Assembly: GCA_963766765.1 (NCBI GenBank)
Contig: CAVYBR010000014.1
Coordinates: 310,001-374,000 of the forward strand
Origin: JACCQS01 sp963766765
Lineage (GTDB): Bacteria > Actinomycetota > Actinomycetes > Mycobacteriales > Geodermatophilaceae
Reading direction: 5' to 3'
Length of the DNA stretch: 64,000 bases
In this document: one piece after another, positions 25,142 to 34,592 of the stretch
Position numbering within the stretch: the first letter of the stretch is position 1
Layout of the letters: each line of letters opens with the position of its first letter
Notes under the pieces: generated by a model
Database searches by the model: none
Seen by the model: the letters and a program-made list of their open reading frames with translations, nothing else
Told to the model about the DNA's origin: nothing
Position numbers and translations under genes: made by a program

Positions 25142-26377
25142 GTGACCGCTCTTCCGGCTCAGCCCGCCTCGGAAACCGGCATCTTGCACGTCGACATGGA
25201 TGCGTTTTTCGCCAGCGTGGAAGTCCGCCAACGACCGGAACTCGAGGGACTCCCGGTCATCGTCGGGGGAGCCGGCAGCCGTGGTGTCGTGACGTCGGCC
25301 ACCTATGAGGCCCGACGGTACGGAGTGCGCAGCGCAATGCCGATGACCCGGGCGCGGCGGTTGTGTCCCAACGCAGTCATCGTGCCGGGAAACTTGAGTG
25401 CCTACGTCGAGGTCTCTCAGGCGATCATGGCGTTGTTCGCGATGGTCACGCCGTTGGTGGAGCCGTTGTCACTCGATGAGGCGTTTCTCGACGTCCGCGG
25501 GGCCGCTCGGCGGTTGGGTGACCCCGTCGCGATCGGTCACTGGCTGCGCGCCAGGGTTGCAGACGAACAGGGAATCACCTGTTCAGTCGGCATCGCCTCG
25601 TCGAAGTTCGTCGCCAAGCTCGCCTCGACGCGGGCCAAGCCCGACGGGCTGCTCCGCATCGCGCCGAGCGAGGTGATGGATTTCCTGCACCCGCTACCGG
25701 TGGGTGCGCTGTGGGGCGTCGGCGCCAAGACCGAGGAGGAGTTGACCAAGCTCGGTCTGCAGACCGTCGGGGACATTGCCAACACTCCACGCGCGACGCT
25801 GATCCGGGCATTGGGGGAGGCCTCTGGCGCTCACCTGTATGAATTGGCGTGGGGCCGCGACCCGCGCACTGTCGTCCCCGATGAACCGGACCGGTCCACC
25901 GGCGCGGAGGAGACCTTCGCCTCCGACGTCGACGACCCGGTGATCATCCACCGCGAGTTGCTGCGCCTTGCCGAACGAACTGCCGGCAACCTGCGATCGG
26001 GCGGTCACGCCGCTCGTACGGTGACCATCAAGATCCGCTTCGCTGATTTCAAGACCATCACGCGGTCCAAGACCCTGCACCAGGCGACCGATGTGGGGCA
26101 CGAGATCTATCGCCTGGCTTGTGAGTTGTTCGATGGGCTCGGCTTGGATCGCGCCCGGATCAGGCTGGTCGGAGTCCGCGCAGAGGGGTTGCGCGCCGCC
26201 TCGGAGGCCCCCCGCCAGATGGAGATCGGAGCCCCCGAACGCGGCTGGAGAGAGGCTGAACTCGCCTCGGATGCCGCCGCCGTCCGGTTCGGCCGGGGTG
26301 CGGTACGCCCGGCTGCGTTGGTCAGTCGGGAACTCCCGGCAACCGCAAAGGGAACCGAACAGCCTCACCAGACGTAG
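25142..26377 (+). CDS. dinB: DNA polymerase IV (Y family, DinB)
   Basis: Translesion polymerase of 411 residues. Catalytic residues are Asp18 in ILHVDMDAFFASVE and Asp112/Glu113 in PLSLDEAFLDV; SSKFVAKLASTRAKPDG is the palm-thumb helix, and a little-finger domain follows (FASDVDDPV to TVTIKIRFADFKTI). The GTG at 25142 is preceded by AAAGGAGG; an ATG at 25097 would put the ribosome site inside the gene. The SOS box immediately upstream means damage induction. QMEIG near the C-terminus is only a weak candidate beta-clamp motif. Confidence 0.95.
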   Translation: MTALPAQPASETGILHVDMDAFFASVEVRQRPELEGLPVIVGGAGSRGVVTSATYEARRYGVRSAMPMTRARRLCPNAVIVPGNLSAYVEVSQAIMALFAMVTPLVEPLSLDEAFLDVRGAARRLGDPVAIGHWLRARVADEQGITCSVGIASSKFVAKLASTRAKPDGLLRIAPSEVMDFLHPLPVGALWGVGAKTEEELTKLGLQTVGDIANTPRATLIRALGEASGAHLYELAWGRDPRTVVPDEPDRSTGAEETFASDVDDPVIIHRELLRLAERTAGNLRSGGHAARTVTIKIRFADFKTITRSKTLHQATDVGHEIYRLACELFDGLGLDRARIRLVGVRAEGLRAASEAPRQMEIGAPERGWREAELASDAAAVRFGRGAVRPAALVSRELPATAKGTEQPHQT

Positions 26378-26465
26378 ATTGGGGTAGGGGATGCGCCTTT
26401 CGCCTGGTCGCAAGGGCTCGTATCCTCAGACATAGTTGAGACCTAGATCTGCCAGGGAGGCTGAC

Positions 26466-26846
26466 GTGCCACTCTCCGAGCACGAGCAAAAGCTGCTTGA
26501 GCAGATCGAGCGCGAACTCATCAACGACGACCCCAAGTTCGCGTCGACCGTACGGTCCGCCGACGGCCGCGTTCGCGCGCGCCGCAAGCTGCTCTGGGCG
26601 ATCCTGCTCGGCATCCTCGGCCTGGGCATGCTCATCGGCGGAGCCGTCACGTCGTCCATCTGGCTCGGTGTCCTCGGGTTCTGCGTCATGTTCGGCGGTG
26701 CGGCCATCGCGGTGCTCAACGCGGGGGCGGCAACCTCCAAGTCCGCGCCGAGTGGCTCCAGCCCGAGCGCCAGCAAGCCGGGGCAACGGGCGAACCCGGT
26801 GAAATCCAAGCTCGAAGAACGTTTCCGCCGCCGCTACGACGGCTAG
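26466..26846 (+). CDS. DUF3040 membrane protein
   Basis: The 126-residue protein starts MPLSEHEQKLLEQIERELIND, the invariant N-terminus of DUF3040, followed by two adjacent membrane helices (LLWAILLGILGLGMLIGGAV and IWLGVLGFCVMFGGAAIAVL) and a basic tail ending KLEERFRRRYDG. DUF3040 genes are commonly found between dinB and the dcw cluster in actinobacteria. GTG start with GGGAGG seven bases upstream. Function unknown. Its stop shares a CTAG with the stop of the convergent pseudogene. Confidence 0.92.
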   Translation: MPLSEHEQKLLEQIERELINDDPKFASTVRSADGRVRARRKLLWAILLGILGLGMLIGGAVTSSIWLGVLGFCVMFGGAAIAVLNAGAATSKSAPSGSSPSASKPGQRANPVKSKLEERFRRRYDG

Positions 26847-27313
26847 CGCAGCTCGTTTCCGCTGACATTTAGGCCCAGCAACGTGCCTGCGGCTCGACGA
26901 TGTCCCAGGCTCGTCAGAACATCGACGCAGTCGACTGCTTGATCAAGACTGCCGGGCAACCTCGGCATCTCATCCAGTCGATCGCCCAGCCCGTCGATGA
27001 GTCGACGCACCGGCGGGTCGTTGACTGAGCCGACCAGGGATGCGACCAGGCGGGCGGCAGCGCTGACCCTGATGTCGCGATCGAAGAATTGATGACCGCT
27101 GGGGTCGACGGGTTCGGCCAACCCAAGCTGATTCGTGGCCACGGCCAGTAGCCCGGAGGCTGCGACCAGACTTTCCTCGCGGCTGCGCTATCCGTCGGCA
27201 CGCAGCGCGGTCCGGAGCAGCGGAGTCAGCCGCGACGCCAAGCCCGAGTCGTTGAAGCTGCGTCCCAGCCACTTGCTGTACGGCGCCCAAGCAGCGGTTC
27301 GGGATCGACGTCT
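26843..27313 (-). pseudogene. DUF4037 nucleotidyltransferase-type gene, 5'-truncated with an internal stop
   Basis: Reading from 27313 the strand encodes PYSKWLGRSFNDSGLASRL, an in-frame TAG at 27190-27188, then REESLVAASGLLAVATNQLG, FFDRDIRVSAAARLVASLVG and GSLDQAVDCVDVL, ending at 26843. This order (PYxKWLG, a helix ending NxLGL, FxDRxxRV, GSxDQxVDxxDVL) is the C-terminal half of DUF4037 proteins. The N-terminal nucleotidyltransferase half is absent. Loss of the 5' half plus the nonsense codon shows decay. The upstream end of the recognisable part coincides with the inverted repeat at 27318-27384. Confidence 0.65.
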
Positions 27314-27317
27314 CTTG

Positions 27318-27384
27318 CTTTGCTCCCGTTCCCCACGCTTTGCCGGCGTTGCAACACCAGCAAAGCACCTACAACGGGTGCAAA
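27318..27384. repeat. Inverted repeat at the broken end of the DUF4037 remnant
   Basis: CTTTGCTCCCGTT (27318-27330) and AACGGGTGCAAAG (27372-27384) are inverted copies with one mismatch. A second, inner GCTTTGC / GCAAAGC pair lies between them. The interior is lower in GC than its surroundings. It could be the scar of a mobile element or a stem-loop. Confidence 0.55.
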
Positions 27385-27402
27385 GCAGAGGCGCAACCAG
27401 GC

Positions 27403-29817
27403 TCAGGGCCTGGGCGGGCGAGGTCTGCGTCGACTCGAACGCATTGATGGACGCAGCCGGTTGACCGTTGATGCGGGGAAGATCCGGGCGCGCAACCGCT
27501 GACGCCGACCGGCATGCCGGCGCAGCGCACGCCGTGCAGAGCGCAGGGGAGGGGCAAGATCCACCGCCCGTGACGCCGTCACGGACTCCGGTGCATACCT
27601 GGCGCGCTCCTCGGCAAGGGCGATGTCACGTACGGCCACGGCACTCTCGGTGTCGAACATCGCCTCCCGGGCAAGTCGCCGCGCCAAGGTGCGCGGAGTC
27701 TCGTCCTGCTGGCTCGTCAGGCCCAGGTCGGTCGCAGTATCGAGCAGTTCATCCCAAGCGGCGTGTGCGCCGGGAGCTGCGCGGTTGCGCCCGGCCAGGC
27801 GGGTTCTTCGCCCGCGGGTTCGCAGGCGGATGAGGCCGGGAGCCACCAGCACTGCCAAGACGAGCAGAGCGCCGACACCCACGGCCAGCGCCACCCAGTT
27901 GAAGCCATCTGGGGTGCCGGTGCGGTTGAGGGTATTGGGGTCACTCAGGCTCTCGTCGAGTTCGCCACCGGGTCCGGCCGGCACTTGCCCAGGCGACGTG
28001 CTCGGGGCCGAGGCCGTAGGCGCGTCGTCGGCGATGCTGTCCGCGCGCGGTGCGTAGCCGAGCTCGACTGCCCGGCCCGGTCCGATCGGCGTCGGGTCGA
28101 ACGGAATCCAGCCGAGGCCGCTGAAGTAGGCCTCCACCCAGGCATGCGCATCGTCTGTGGTGACCGTCCAGGTCCCGTCTGCGAACGTGCCGGGGGTGTA
28201 ACCAAGGACGACTCGGGCCGGCACGTTTGTCGCGCGGAGTAGGACCGCCATTGCGGCGGCGTACTGCTCGCAGAATCCCCGCTTGTTCCGGAGGAAGTTG
28301 ACCAGGTCGTCACTGCTGGTCCCTGGCTCGGTGGTCAGGCTGTAGAGGAAGCCGTTGGCGCTGTCGGTCAGGTAGTTGTTGATCGCCAGCGCTCGCTCGT
28401 ACGGCCCGCCCGCGTTGGCATTGGTGACCAGGTTGTCCACCAGGGCCCCGATCGAGGGGTCCAAGCTCGGCGGCAGCTGGGTGAACTCGACCTGCAGCGG
28501 GTTGTCCGGGTCCAGCTCGGGGGCGCGACCCAACTGGCTACGAGTCGGGGTCGCCTGCTGGGAGTGCGTCGAGTACGTGAGACCTTCGGTCGTGTCGTCG
28601 CGGCTGAAGATCGTGCCGGTGCTCTCGTCGAATCGCCAGTCCCCGGGCACCTCGACTGACACCGGCGAGCCGAACACGGGGAGGAACCTGTCGTTGTGCT
28701 GCAGGGCGGTGACGTCGGCGTCAATGCTGCGCAGCACCTGGGGCCCGGGCAGCCGGGTGAGCAGTCCGTTGCCGTCGACCTGGATCTGGCTGTCCAGGTT
28801 GGTCAGGGACCAGCCGTCAGGCCCGTAGTTGTTCAACGCGAACGAACGTAGATAGAAGGGGTCATCCACGTCGGTCTCGACGCTGAGCAGGTCCCGGGGC
28901 TCTGGCAGCGTGAGTTCACCCAACAGGCGAGCGGTCGGACTTAAAGCCGTACCCGGCCCATTTCCGCCGCCGCCGCCGAACTGTTGGCCCAGCAGCCCTT
29001 CTGGCCAGGTGGGAACGATCAGTGGAAGGAGCAATCCCAAGCCGATTGCCGCGATGCCTACCTTCGCCGCGGTCACCAGGCCGGGCAGCGACCGGTGGCC
29101 GCTGGTCGTGACGCTGCGTCCCCACCGGCTCACGCCGTCCCGGCCATCTGCGTACAGGAGGAGTAGGTACCCCAGGGCCGGTCCCGCGAAGCTGAACACA
29201 GTGATCGAGCCGACCAAGGTGGCAACCGGAACGAGGTAGATGACCAGCAGCGCGAGGCCACTGAGCGCCGCTCGATTCAGCCGGATCACCATGAACTCGA
29301 CCAGGATCGCCATCAGCCCCACGGACAGAGCCGTGAGGGCTACCAACCCCTCGAGTAGCAACGCCGGTGCGGCCTGGCTCTCGAGATCGAGCAGTCCGTC
29401 CCCGAGCACCGCCCACAGATCCCGGGTGCTGCCCGGCGTCGGAATGACCCCCAGGGTCAGATGCTCGGCGAAGAAGAGATTCAGCACGACGAACACGGTC
29501 ACCAGCTGCGCGAGGGGAGCCAGCGCGGCAATGCGGGAGATGGCGCGCACACCGATCCCCACGGCAGTGACCGCGAGCACCATGACAATTGTCGCCGGCC
29601 ACCAGCCCTGATTGACGAAAACGGGCAACAGCGCAGCGCTGGTCAGCAGCGTCGCCGCCCCGGATGCCAAGCCCATGCGGACCGAACGTCGCTGCGCCAG
29701 GACCGCATCGTCGACCTCGTCGGGGCCCTTGCGCTTCGGGGTCCGCGGTTCGGCAGCGCCGCGCTCCTCCGGACGGCGTTCGGGCACGCCGGGTGGCCGG
29801 AGTGCGGTTGCCGTCAT
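27403..29817 (-). CDS. Membrane-anchored transglutaminase-like protein (TgpA type)
   Basis: A protein of 804 residues: about six to seven N-terminal membrane helices (residues 45-300), a large external transglutaminase-core domain, one more helix (WVALAVGVGALLVLAVLVAP, about 690) and a cytoplasmic DUF4129-like tail. The Cys-His-Asp triad is Cys516 in KRGFCEQYAAAM, His558 in DDAHAWVEAYF and Asp574 in PFDPTP. The C-terminal 35 residues are Arg-rich and may extend past the conserved part. It overlaps the DUF58 gene (ATGA) and forms the usual MoxR-DUF58-transglutaminase set; the role in the envelope is unclear. Confidence 0.9.
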   Translation of the reverse strand: MTATALRPPGVPERRPEERGAAEPRTPKRKGPDEVDDAVLAQRRSVRMGLASGAATLLTSAALLPVFVNQGWWPATIVMVLAVTAVGIGVRAISRIAALAPLAQLVTVFVVLNLFFAEHLTLGVIPTPGSTRDLWAVLGDGLLDLESQAAPALLLEGLVALTALSVGLMAILVEFMVIRLNRAALSGLALLVIYLVPVATLVGSITVFSFAGPALGYLLLLYADGRDGVSRWGRSVTTSGHRSLPGLVTAAKVGIAAIGLGLLLPLIVPTWPEGLLGQQFGGGGGNGPGTALSPTARLLGELTLPEPRDLLSVETDVDDPFYLRSFALNNYGPDGWSLTNLDSQIQVDGNGLLTRLPGPQVLRSIDADVTALQHNDRFLPVFGSPVSVEVPGDWRFDESTGTIFSRDDTTEGLTYSTHSQQATPTRSQLGRAPELDPDNPLQVEFTQLPPSLDPSIGALVDNLVTNANAGGPYERALAINNYLTDSANGFLYSLTTEPGTSSDDLVNFLRNKRGFCEQYAAAMAVLLRATNVPARVVLGYTPGTFADGTWTVTTDDAHAWVEAYFSGLGWIPFDPTPIGPGRAVELGYAPRADSIADDAPTASAPSTSPGQVPAGPGGELDESLSDPNTLNRTGTPDGFNWVALAVGVGALLVLAVLVAPGLIRLRTRGRRTRLAGRNRAAPGAHAAWDELLDTATDLGLTSQQDETPRTLARRLAREAMFDTESAVAVRDIALAEERARYAPESVTASRAVDLAPPLRSARRALRRHAGRRQRLRARIFPASTVNRLRPSMRSSRRRPRPPRP

Positions 29818-31223
29818 GACGTGCTCGTTGCCGTGAGGCGCGTACCGCCGAAGCCCTCGGAGGAGGCCGCGGTCCCGCTGTACCCGAAAGCGGTCACCCC
29901 GGCCTGGGCCCACGCATCGGTGATGGTGACCCCTGCCGGCACGATCACCACTCGCCAGCCCGCGCGCCGGAAGACACCCGCAGTTGCCAGCACCTGCTGG
30001 CTGGGTTCGGCCAACTGTGCGCGCGGCTCATCGTTGGCTTCGCCGACGACGGCACCTCGGATGTCGCTCTGCGACTGCCCCGGTTCAGACAACCCGGCGC
30101 GGATGCGACGGCGTGCCGAACCGGCGTCGTAACTCGCCACGTCCGAGAGCACCGCTATGGAGGTCGAGGTGGAGGAGCGCCCGCGGATCAGCGCTGCCGC
30201 GTCATCGGGACTTGCGTCGCCGAGCACACAGACGAGCAGACCGTCCTCGCCGGCCTGGCGCAGCTCGCGAATTCCGTGATCCAACGTGCGGATGGTGGAC
30301 GTCCGGACGATCGCCAATTGGTCCAACAACGACTCGCGGGCTGCGAGGCCGGATACGCCCGGAATCTCTCCGGCGTCGGTGAACAGGCGCATGCTGTAAC
30401 CCAGGCGATTCAAATGGTCGCCGACGCTGGCCGCCGCACTGACTGACCACTCGAAGCTGCCTGCCATGCCATCGCCCCGGTGCGCCGTGCTCCTGGTGTC
30501 GAGCAACAGGGCAGAACGCGTCTGCCAGGGCTGCTCCTCGCGGCGGACCATCAACTTTCCCACTCTGGCCGTGGAGCGCCAATGCACTTTGCGCAGGTCA
30601 TCCCCGCTGCGGAACTCCCGGGTTGCCGCGTCGTCCTCGCCCTGGATGGACACCGACCGAGCGCTGCTGTCCCCGCCGCTGGAGTAGGCCCCACCCAGCC
30701 CCACTCCCGGCAGGGGGTGCACGACCGGGACGATCGTGAGCACGTCGGTGGCTGCGAAGCCCCGACTCCGCTCGACCAGACCGAACGGGTCGGTCAGCTT
30801 CAGGCGCAGTGGTCCGAGTGCGAACCTGCCGCGGAGTGCAGACGTGACTGTGTATTCCAGTTCGACGCTGGCTCCCGGGGCCAGTCGGTCGACGACGAAG
30901 CGCGCATGAGCGCCAAGCACATGTGGAACGGAGTCATCCAGTTGCAACAGGCCGCTGCGCTGGTCGGCTCGATTGGTCACCCGAAGGGTGATGGTGGCCG
31001 GTTGCCCGATCGGTGTCCGGCTCGGCACGATCGAGCGGGCAGAGGAAAGCCGAAACCTGTTGCGTCCCACGAACAGCGTCGCGATCAAGGGCACGCCGAG
31101 GGCAAACACTGCCGCCCGCAGCAGACTGGACTCACCCAATGTCACGCCGGTGAGGAGAAGGGCAATCCCGGCAGCCACGAGGCAGTTGCCCCGGATCGTC
31201 AGGTTTTCCCAGATCTTGCGCAT
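29814..31223 (-). CDS. DUF58 domain protein
   Basis: The 469-residue protein has two N-terminal helices (LVAAGIALLLTGVTLGE and AAVFALGVPLIATLFVG), a beta-sandwich region, then the DUF58 signature GEDDAATREFRSGDDLRKVH followed by WRSTARVGKLMVRREEQPW. The C-terminal part resembles a von Willebrand A-like fold (SALLLDTRS). DUF58 proteins act with MoxR ATPases, probably in maturation of membrane or secreted complexes. The gene lies 40 bases after moxR and overlaps the transglutaminase gene. Confidence 0.9.
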   Translation of the reverse strand: MRKIWENLTIRGNCLVAAGIALLLTGVTLGESSLLRAAVFALGVPLIATLFVGRNRFRLSSARSIVPSRTPIGQPATITLRVTNRADQRSGLLQLDDSVPHVLGAHARFVVDRLAPGASVELEYTVTSALRGRFALGPLRLKLTDPFGLVERSRGFAATDVLTIVPVVHPLPGVGLGGAYSSGGDSSARSVSIQGEDDAATREFRSGDDLRKVHWRSTARVGKLMVRREEQPWQTRSALLLDTRSTAHRGDGMAGSFEWSVSAAASVGDHLNRLGYSMRLFTDAGEIPGVSGLAARESLLDQLAIVRTSTIRTLDHGIRELRQAGEDGLLVCVLGDASPDDAAALIRGRSSTSTSIAVLSDVASYDAGSARRRIRAGLSEPGQSQSDIRGAVVGEANDEPRAQLAEPSQQVLATAGVFRRAGWRVVIVPAGVTITDAWAQAGVTAFGYSGTAASSEGFGGTRLTATSTS

Positions 31224-31263
31224 CTCAGCTGAGCCGCATCGCCATCAGTGTGGACAGCTCGGA

Positions 31264-32337
<1,074 letters not shown>

Positions 32338-32500
32338 CGCAGCGTTCCTCCTACCTGCCTGCCGGGATCCCCGGTGGGCATCTGCTGCCGACCAAGCGCG
32401 GCAGATGACTCTGAACGACCTTACGTGGCGCTGTCGGTGATGTGTAGGCGCGTCGACGTGGAACGAGAGGTGTCGATCGTTGTCGTTTCTTGCCGCCATT

Positions 32501-32545
32501 GTGGGGGAGTGTGGGTTAGAGTGGCGCGCGGTGGATCCAAGTGGC
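32501..32545 (+). promoter_or_regulatory. MraZ operator: five GTGG repeats with a strict 10-bp period
   Basis: GTGGG at 32501 and 32511 and GTGGC/GTGGA/GTGGC at 32521, 32531 and 32541 repeat every ten bases, the pattern bound by MraZ (TGGGN repeats separated by five bases) in front of its own operon. TAGAGT at 32516-32521 is a possible -10 box within the repeats. Two repeats match fully; the last three differ at the fifth base. Confidence 0.8.
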
Positions 32546-32571
32546 GGTTCTGGTCAGGTGAGGGGTGGGGC

Positions 32572-33009
32572 ATGTTCTTCGGAACGCATGTGCTTCGCCT
32601 CGATGAGAAAGGACGTTTGGCGCTCCCTGCGCGCTATCGCGACGAACTCGCCGACGGACTCGTGATCACCAAGGGCCAGGAGCGTTGCCTATTCGGCTAT
32701 CCGGTCGCCTACATGTCGCGCATCGCCGAGTCCCTGGCGCAGAGTTCGGCCCCCGGTGGATCGCGTGCGGTACGGGAGTACGAGCGTTTCCTGTTCGGCT
32801 CGGCCGATAATCCCAACCCCGACAAGGCCGGACGCGTCGTCATCCGACAGGAACTGCGGGACTACGCCGGACTGGATCGCGACTGCGTCGTGGTCGGCGC
32901 CAACACGCGGTTCGAAATCTGGGAGTCCGCTGCCTGGGCTCGGTTCGTGGCCGACCGGGAGGAGTCCTTCTCAGACCTGGAGGCGGAGGTGTTGCCCCGA
33001 CCGACCTGA
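32572..33009 (+). CDS. mraZ: Transcriptional regulator MraZ
   Basis: The 145-residue protein is first gene of the dcw cluster. It begins MFFGTHVLRLDEKGRLALPA and repeats the AbrB-like motif in the second half as NPDKAGRVVIRQELRDYAGL, the two SpoVT-AbrB folds of MraZ, which forms a ring that binds GTGG repeats and represses the operon. ATG at 32572 follows GAGGGGTGGGG; the operator repeats lie directly upstream. Its stop TGA shares an A with an ATG that could start a longer rsmH. Confidence 0.95.
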   Translation: MFFGTHVLRLDEKGRLALPARYRDELADGLVITKGQERCLFGYPVAYMSRIAESLAQSSAPGGSRAVREYERFLFGSADNPNPDKAGRVVIRQELRDYAGLDRDCVVVGANTRFEIWESAAWARFVADREESFSDLEAEVLPRPT

Positions 33010-33167
33010 TGACCGATCCGCCAGTAGCGCCCTCTGGTGAGGTCTCCACCCGCACCGCCCCGTTCCGCCCTGGCGCACCTTCCCCGGTGCCAGGTCGTGA
33101 GCGCCAGCGGGGCGGGCGGGGACCTGACCGAAGGGACGGGCCGAACAGCAACACCCCAGGAGGAACA

Positions 33168-34172
33168 GTGAGCACCAGTCCCGGTCACGTACCGGTTCTG
33201 CTGTCCCGGGTCAGTGAACTGTTGGCGCCGGTCGCTCAACGCCGGGAAGCGGTCATCGTCGACGCCACGATCGGACTGGGCGGACACGCGGACGCACTCT
33301 TGGCAGCACACCCGGAGTTGCACGTCATCGGCCTCGACCGAGACGCCGCCGCCCTTCGGGTCTGCGCCGAACGCCTATCCCGCCACGGCGACCGGTTTCG
33401 GCTGGTGCACACCAGGTTCGACGCAATCGGTGAGGTCTTGGAGGCCGCCGACAGTCCACACGTCGACGGTGTCCTCTTCGACCTCGGTGTCTCGTCGATG
33501 CAACTCGACGAGGCCGAACGGGGCTTCTCCTACTCCCGCGACACCACCTTGGACATGCGAATGGACCCGAGCGCGAAGCTCACTGCCGAACACATCGTCA
33601 ACAAGTACTCGCGGGGTGACCTGACCAGGGTGCTGCGCGACTTCGGTGAGGAGCGCTTCGCCTCGCGCGTGGCCGCAGCCATCGTCCGTGAGCGTGAACG
33701 GTCCCCGATCACGAGTTCCGCGGCACTTGCCGACCTGGTGCGGAGCGCGATTCCAGCAGCCACCCGGAGGACGGGGGGCCACCCCGCCAAGCGCACGTTC
33801 CAGGGACTGCGGATCGAGGTCAACGCGGAGTTGGCCGCACTGGAGGCTGCCCTACCCGTGTCGATCGAGGCCCTGCGGCCAGGCGGACGGCTCGTGGCGA
33901 TCAGCTATCACTCGCTCGAGGACCGGATCGTCAAGCGCGCGCTGGTTCAGGGCACGCAGGACAGCACACCCCTGGACCTTCCCGTCCTGTTGCCGCAGGC
34001 TCGGCCCCGGTTGCGGATGCTGACCCGGGGTGCGGAACTGCCCACCCAGCATGAGATCGAGGTCAACCCCCGGTCGGCCTCTGCAAAATTGCGCGCCGTG
34101 GAACGCGTTGCGCTCGACGAGGGAGATGCAGTCTCCGACCGGTCGGCCCGGCGGAGCCGGGGCGCAGCCTGA
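33168..34172 (+). CDS. rsmH: 16S rRNA (cytosine-1402 N4)-methyltransferase
   Basis: This 334-residue SAM-dependent enzyme methylates C1402 in the ribosomal decoding centre. It shows HVPVLLSRVSELL at the start, VIVDATIGLGGHADALLAAH as SAM motif, LGVSSMQLDEAERGFSYSRD, and LVAISYHSLEDRIVKRAL near the end. GTG 33168 has GGAGG six bases upstream. A frame-linked ATG at 33009 (overlapping the mraZ stop) would add a 53-residue Pro/Arg/Gly-rich extension; some mycobacterial homologues carry N-terminal extensions, so it cannot be excluded. Confidence 0.95.
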   Translation: MSTSPGHVPVLLSRVSELLAPVAQRREAVIVDATIGLGGHADALLAAHPELHVIGLDRDAAALRVCAERLSRHGDRFRLVHTRFDAIGEVLEAADSPHVDGVLFDLGVSSMQLDEAERGFSYSRDTTLDMRMDPSAKLTAEHIVNKYSRGDLTRVLRDFGEERFASRVAAAIVRERERSPITSSAALADLVRSAIPAATRRTGGHPAKRTFQGLRIEVNAELAALEAALPVSIEALRPGGRLVAISYHSLEDRIVKRALVQGTQDSTPLDLPVLLPQARPRLRMLTRGAELPTQHEIEVNPRSASAKLRAVERVALDEGDAVSDRSARRSRGAA

Positions 34173-34591
34173 TGGCCGCCAGCGCAGCTCCCCGGAGCGC
34201 CGGCCCGGCGAAGGCTCCGCGGCCGCCCACCACACGAGCTCGGCCGGACCTGCGCCTCGTCCCCTCAGCCGCGCCGAGCATGCGCCGCGGCCCGTTCATC
34301 GTGCTCGTTCTCGGCTTGGTCATCCTCGGGACGATCGGCCTGCTCGTGCTGAACACCGTCATCGCCGCAGACTCCTTCCGGATGCAGCAATTGATCCAAC
34401 GGAATGCCGAGCTGGCGGTGACCGAGCAGGGTCTGCAACGTGAGCTGACCGACGCGCTGTCTCCTCAGGCTCTCGCCGAGGCCGCTCGTGACCTCGGCAT
34501 GGTCCCGGGCGGGCAACCCGGGTTCATCATCGTGTTGCCGGATGGCTCCGTCGTCATCCAAGGCAACCCAGTTCCCGCCGGCGTCCGCTGA
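34172..34591 (+). CDS. ftsL: Cell division protein FtsL
   Basis: A 139-residue bitopic protein: basic, Pro/Ala-rich cytoplasmic tail of about 40 residues, one membrane helix (GPFIVLVLGLVILGTIGLLV), then a short coiled-coil (RMQQLIQRNAELAVTEQGLQ) and LAEAARDLGMVPGGQPGFI, as in actinobacterial FtsL. It would pair with FtsQ and FtsB-like proteins in the divisome. The ATG overlaps the rsmH stop (TGATG) and the gene ends one base before the ftsI start. Confidence 0.88.
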   Translation: MAASAAPRSAGPAKAPRPPTTRARPDLRLVPSAAPSMRRGPFIVLVLGLVILGTIGLLVLNTVIAADSFRMQQLIQRNAELAVTEQGLQRELTDALSPQALAEAARDLGMVPGGQPGFIIVLPDGSVVIQGNPVPAGVR

Positions 34592-34592
34592 C

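Noticed and set aside
33009..33167. Separate small gene between mraZ and rsmH
   Set aside because: The frame is continuous with rsmH and Pro/Arg-rich; at most an N-terminal extension of rsmH.
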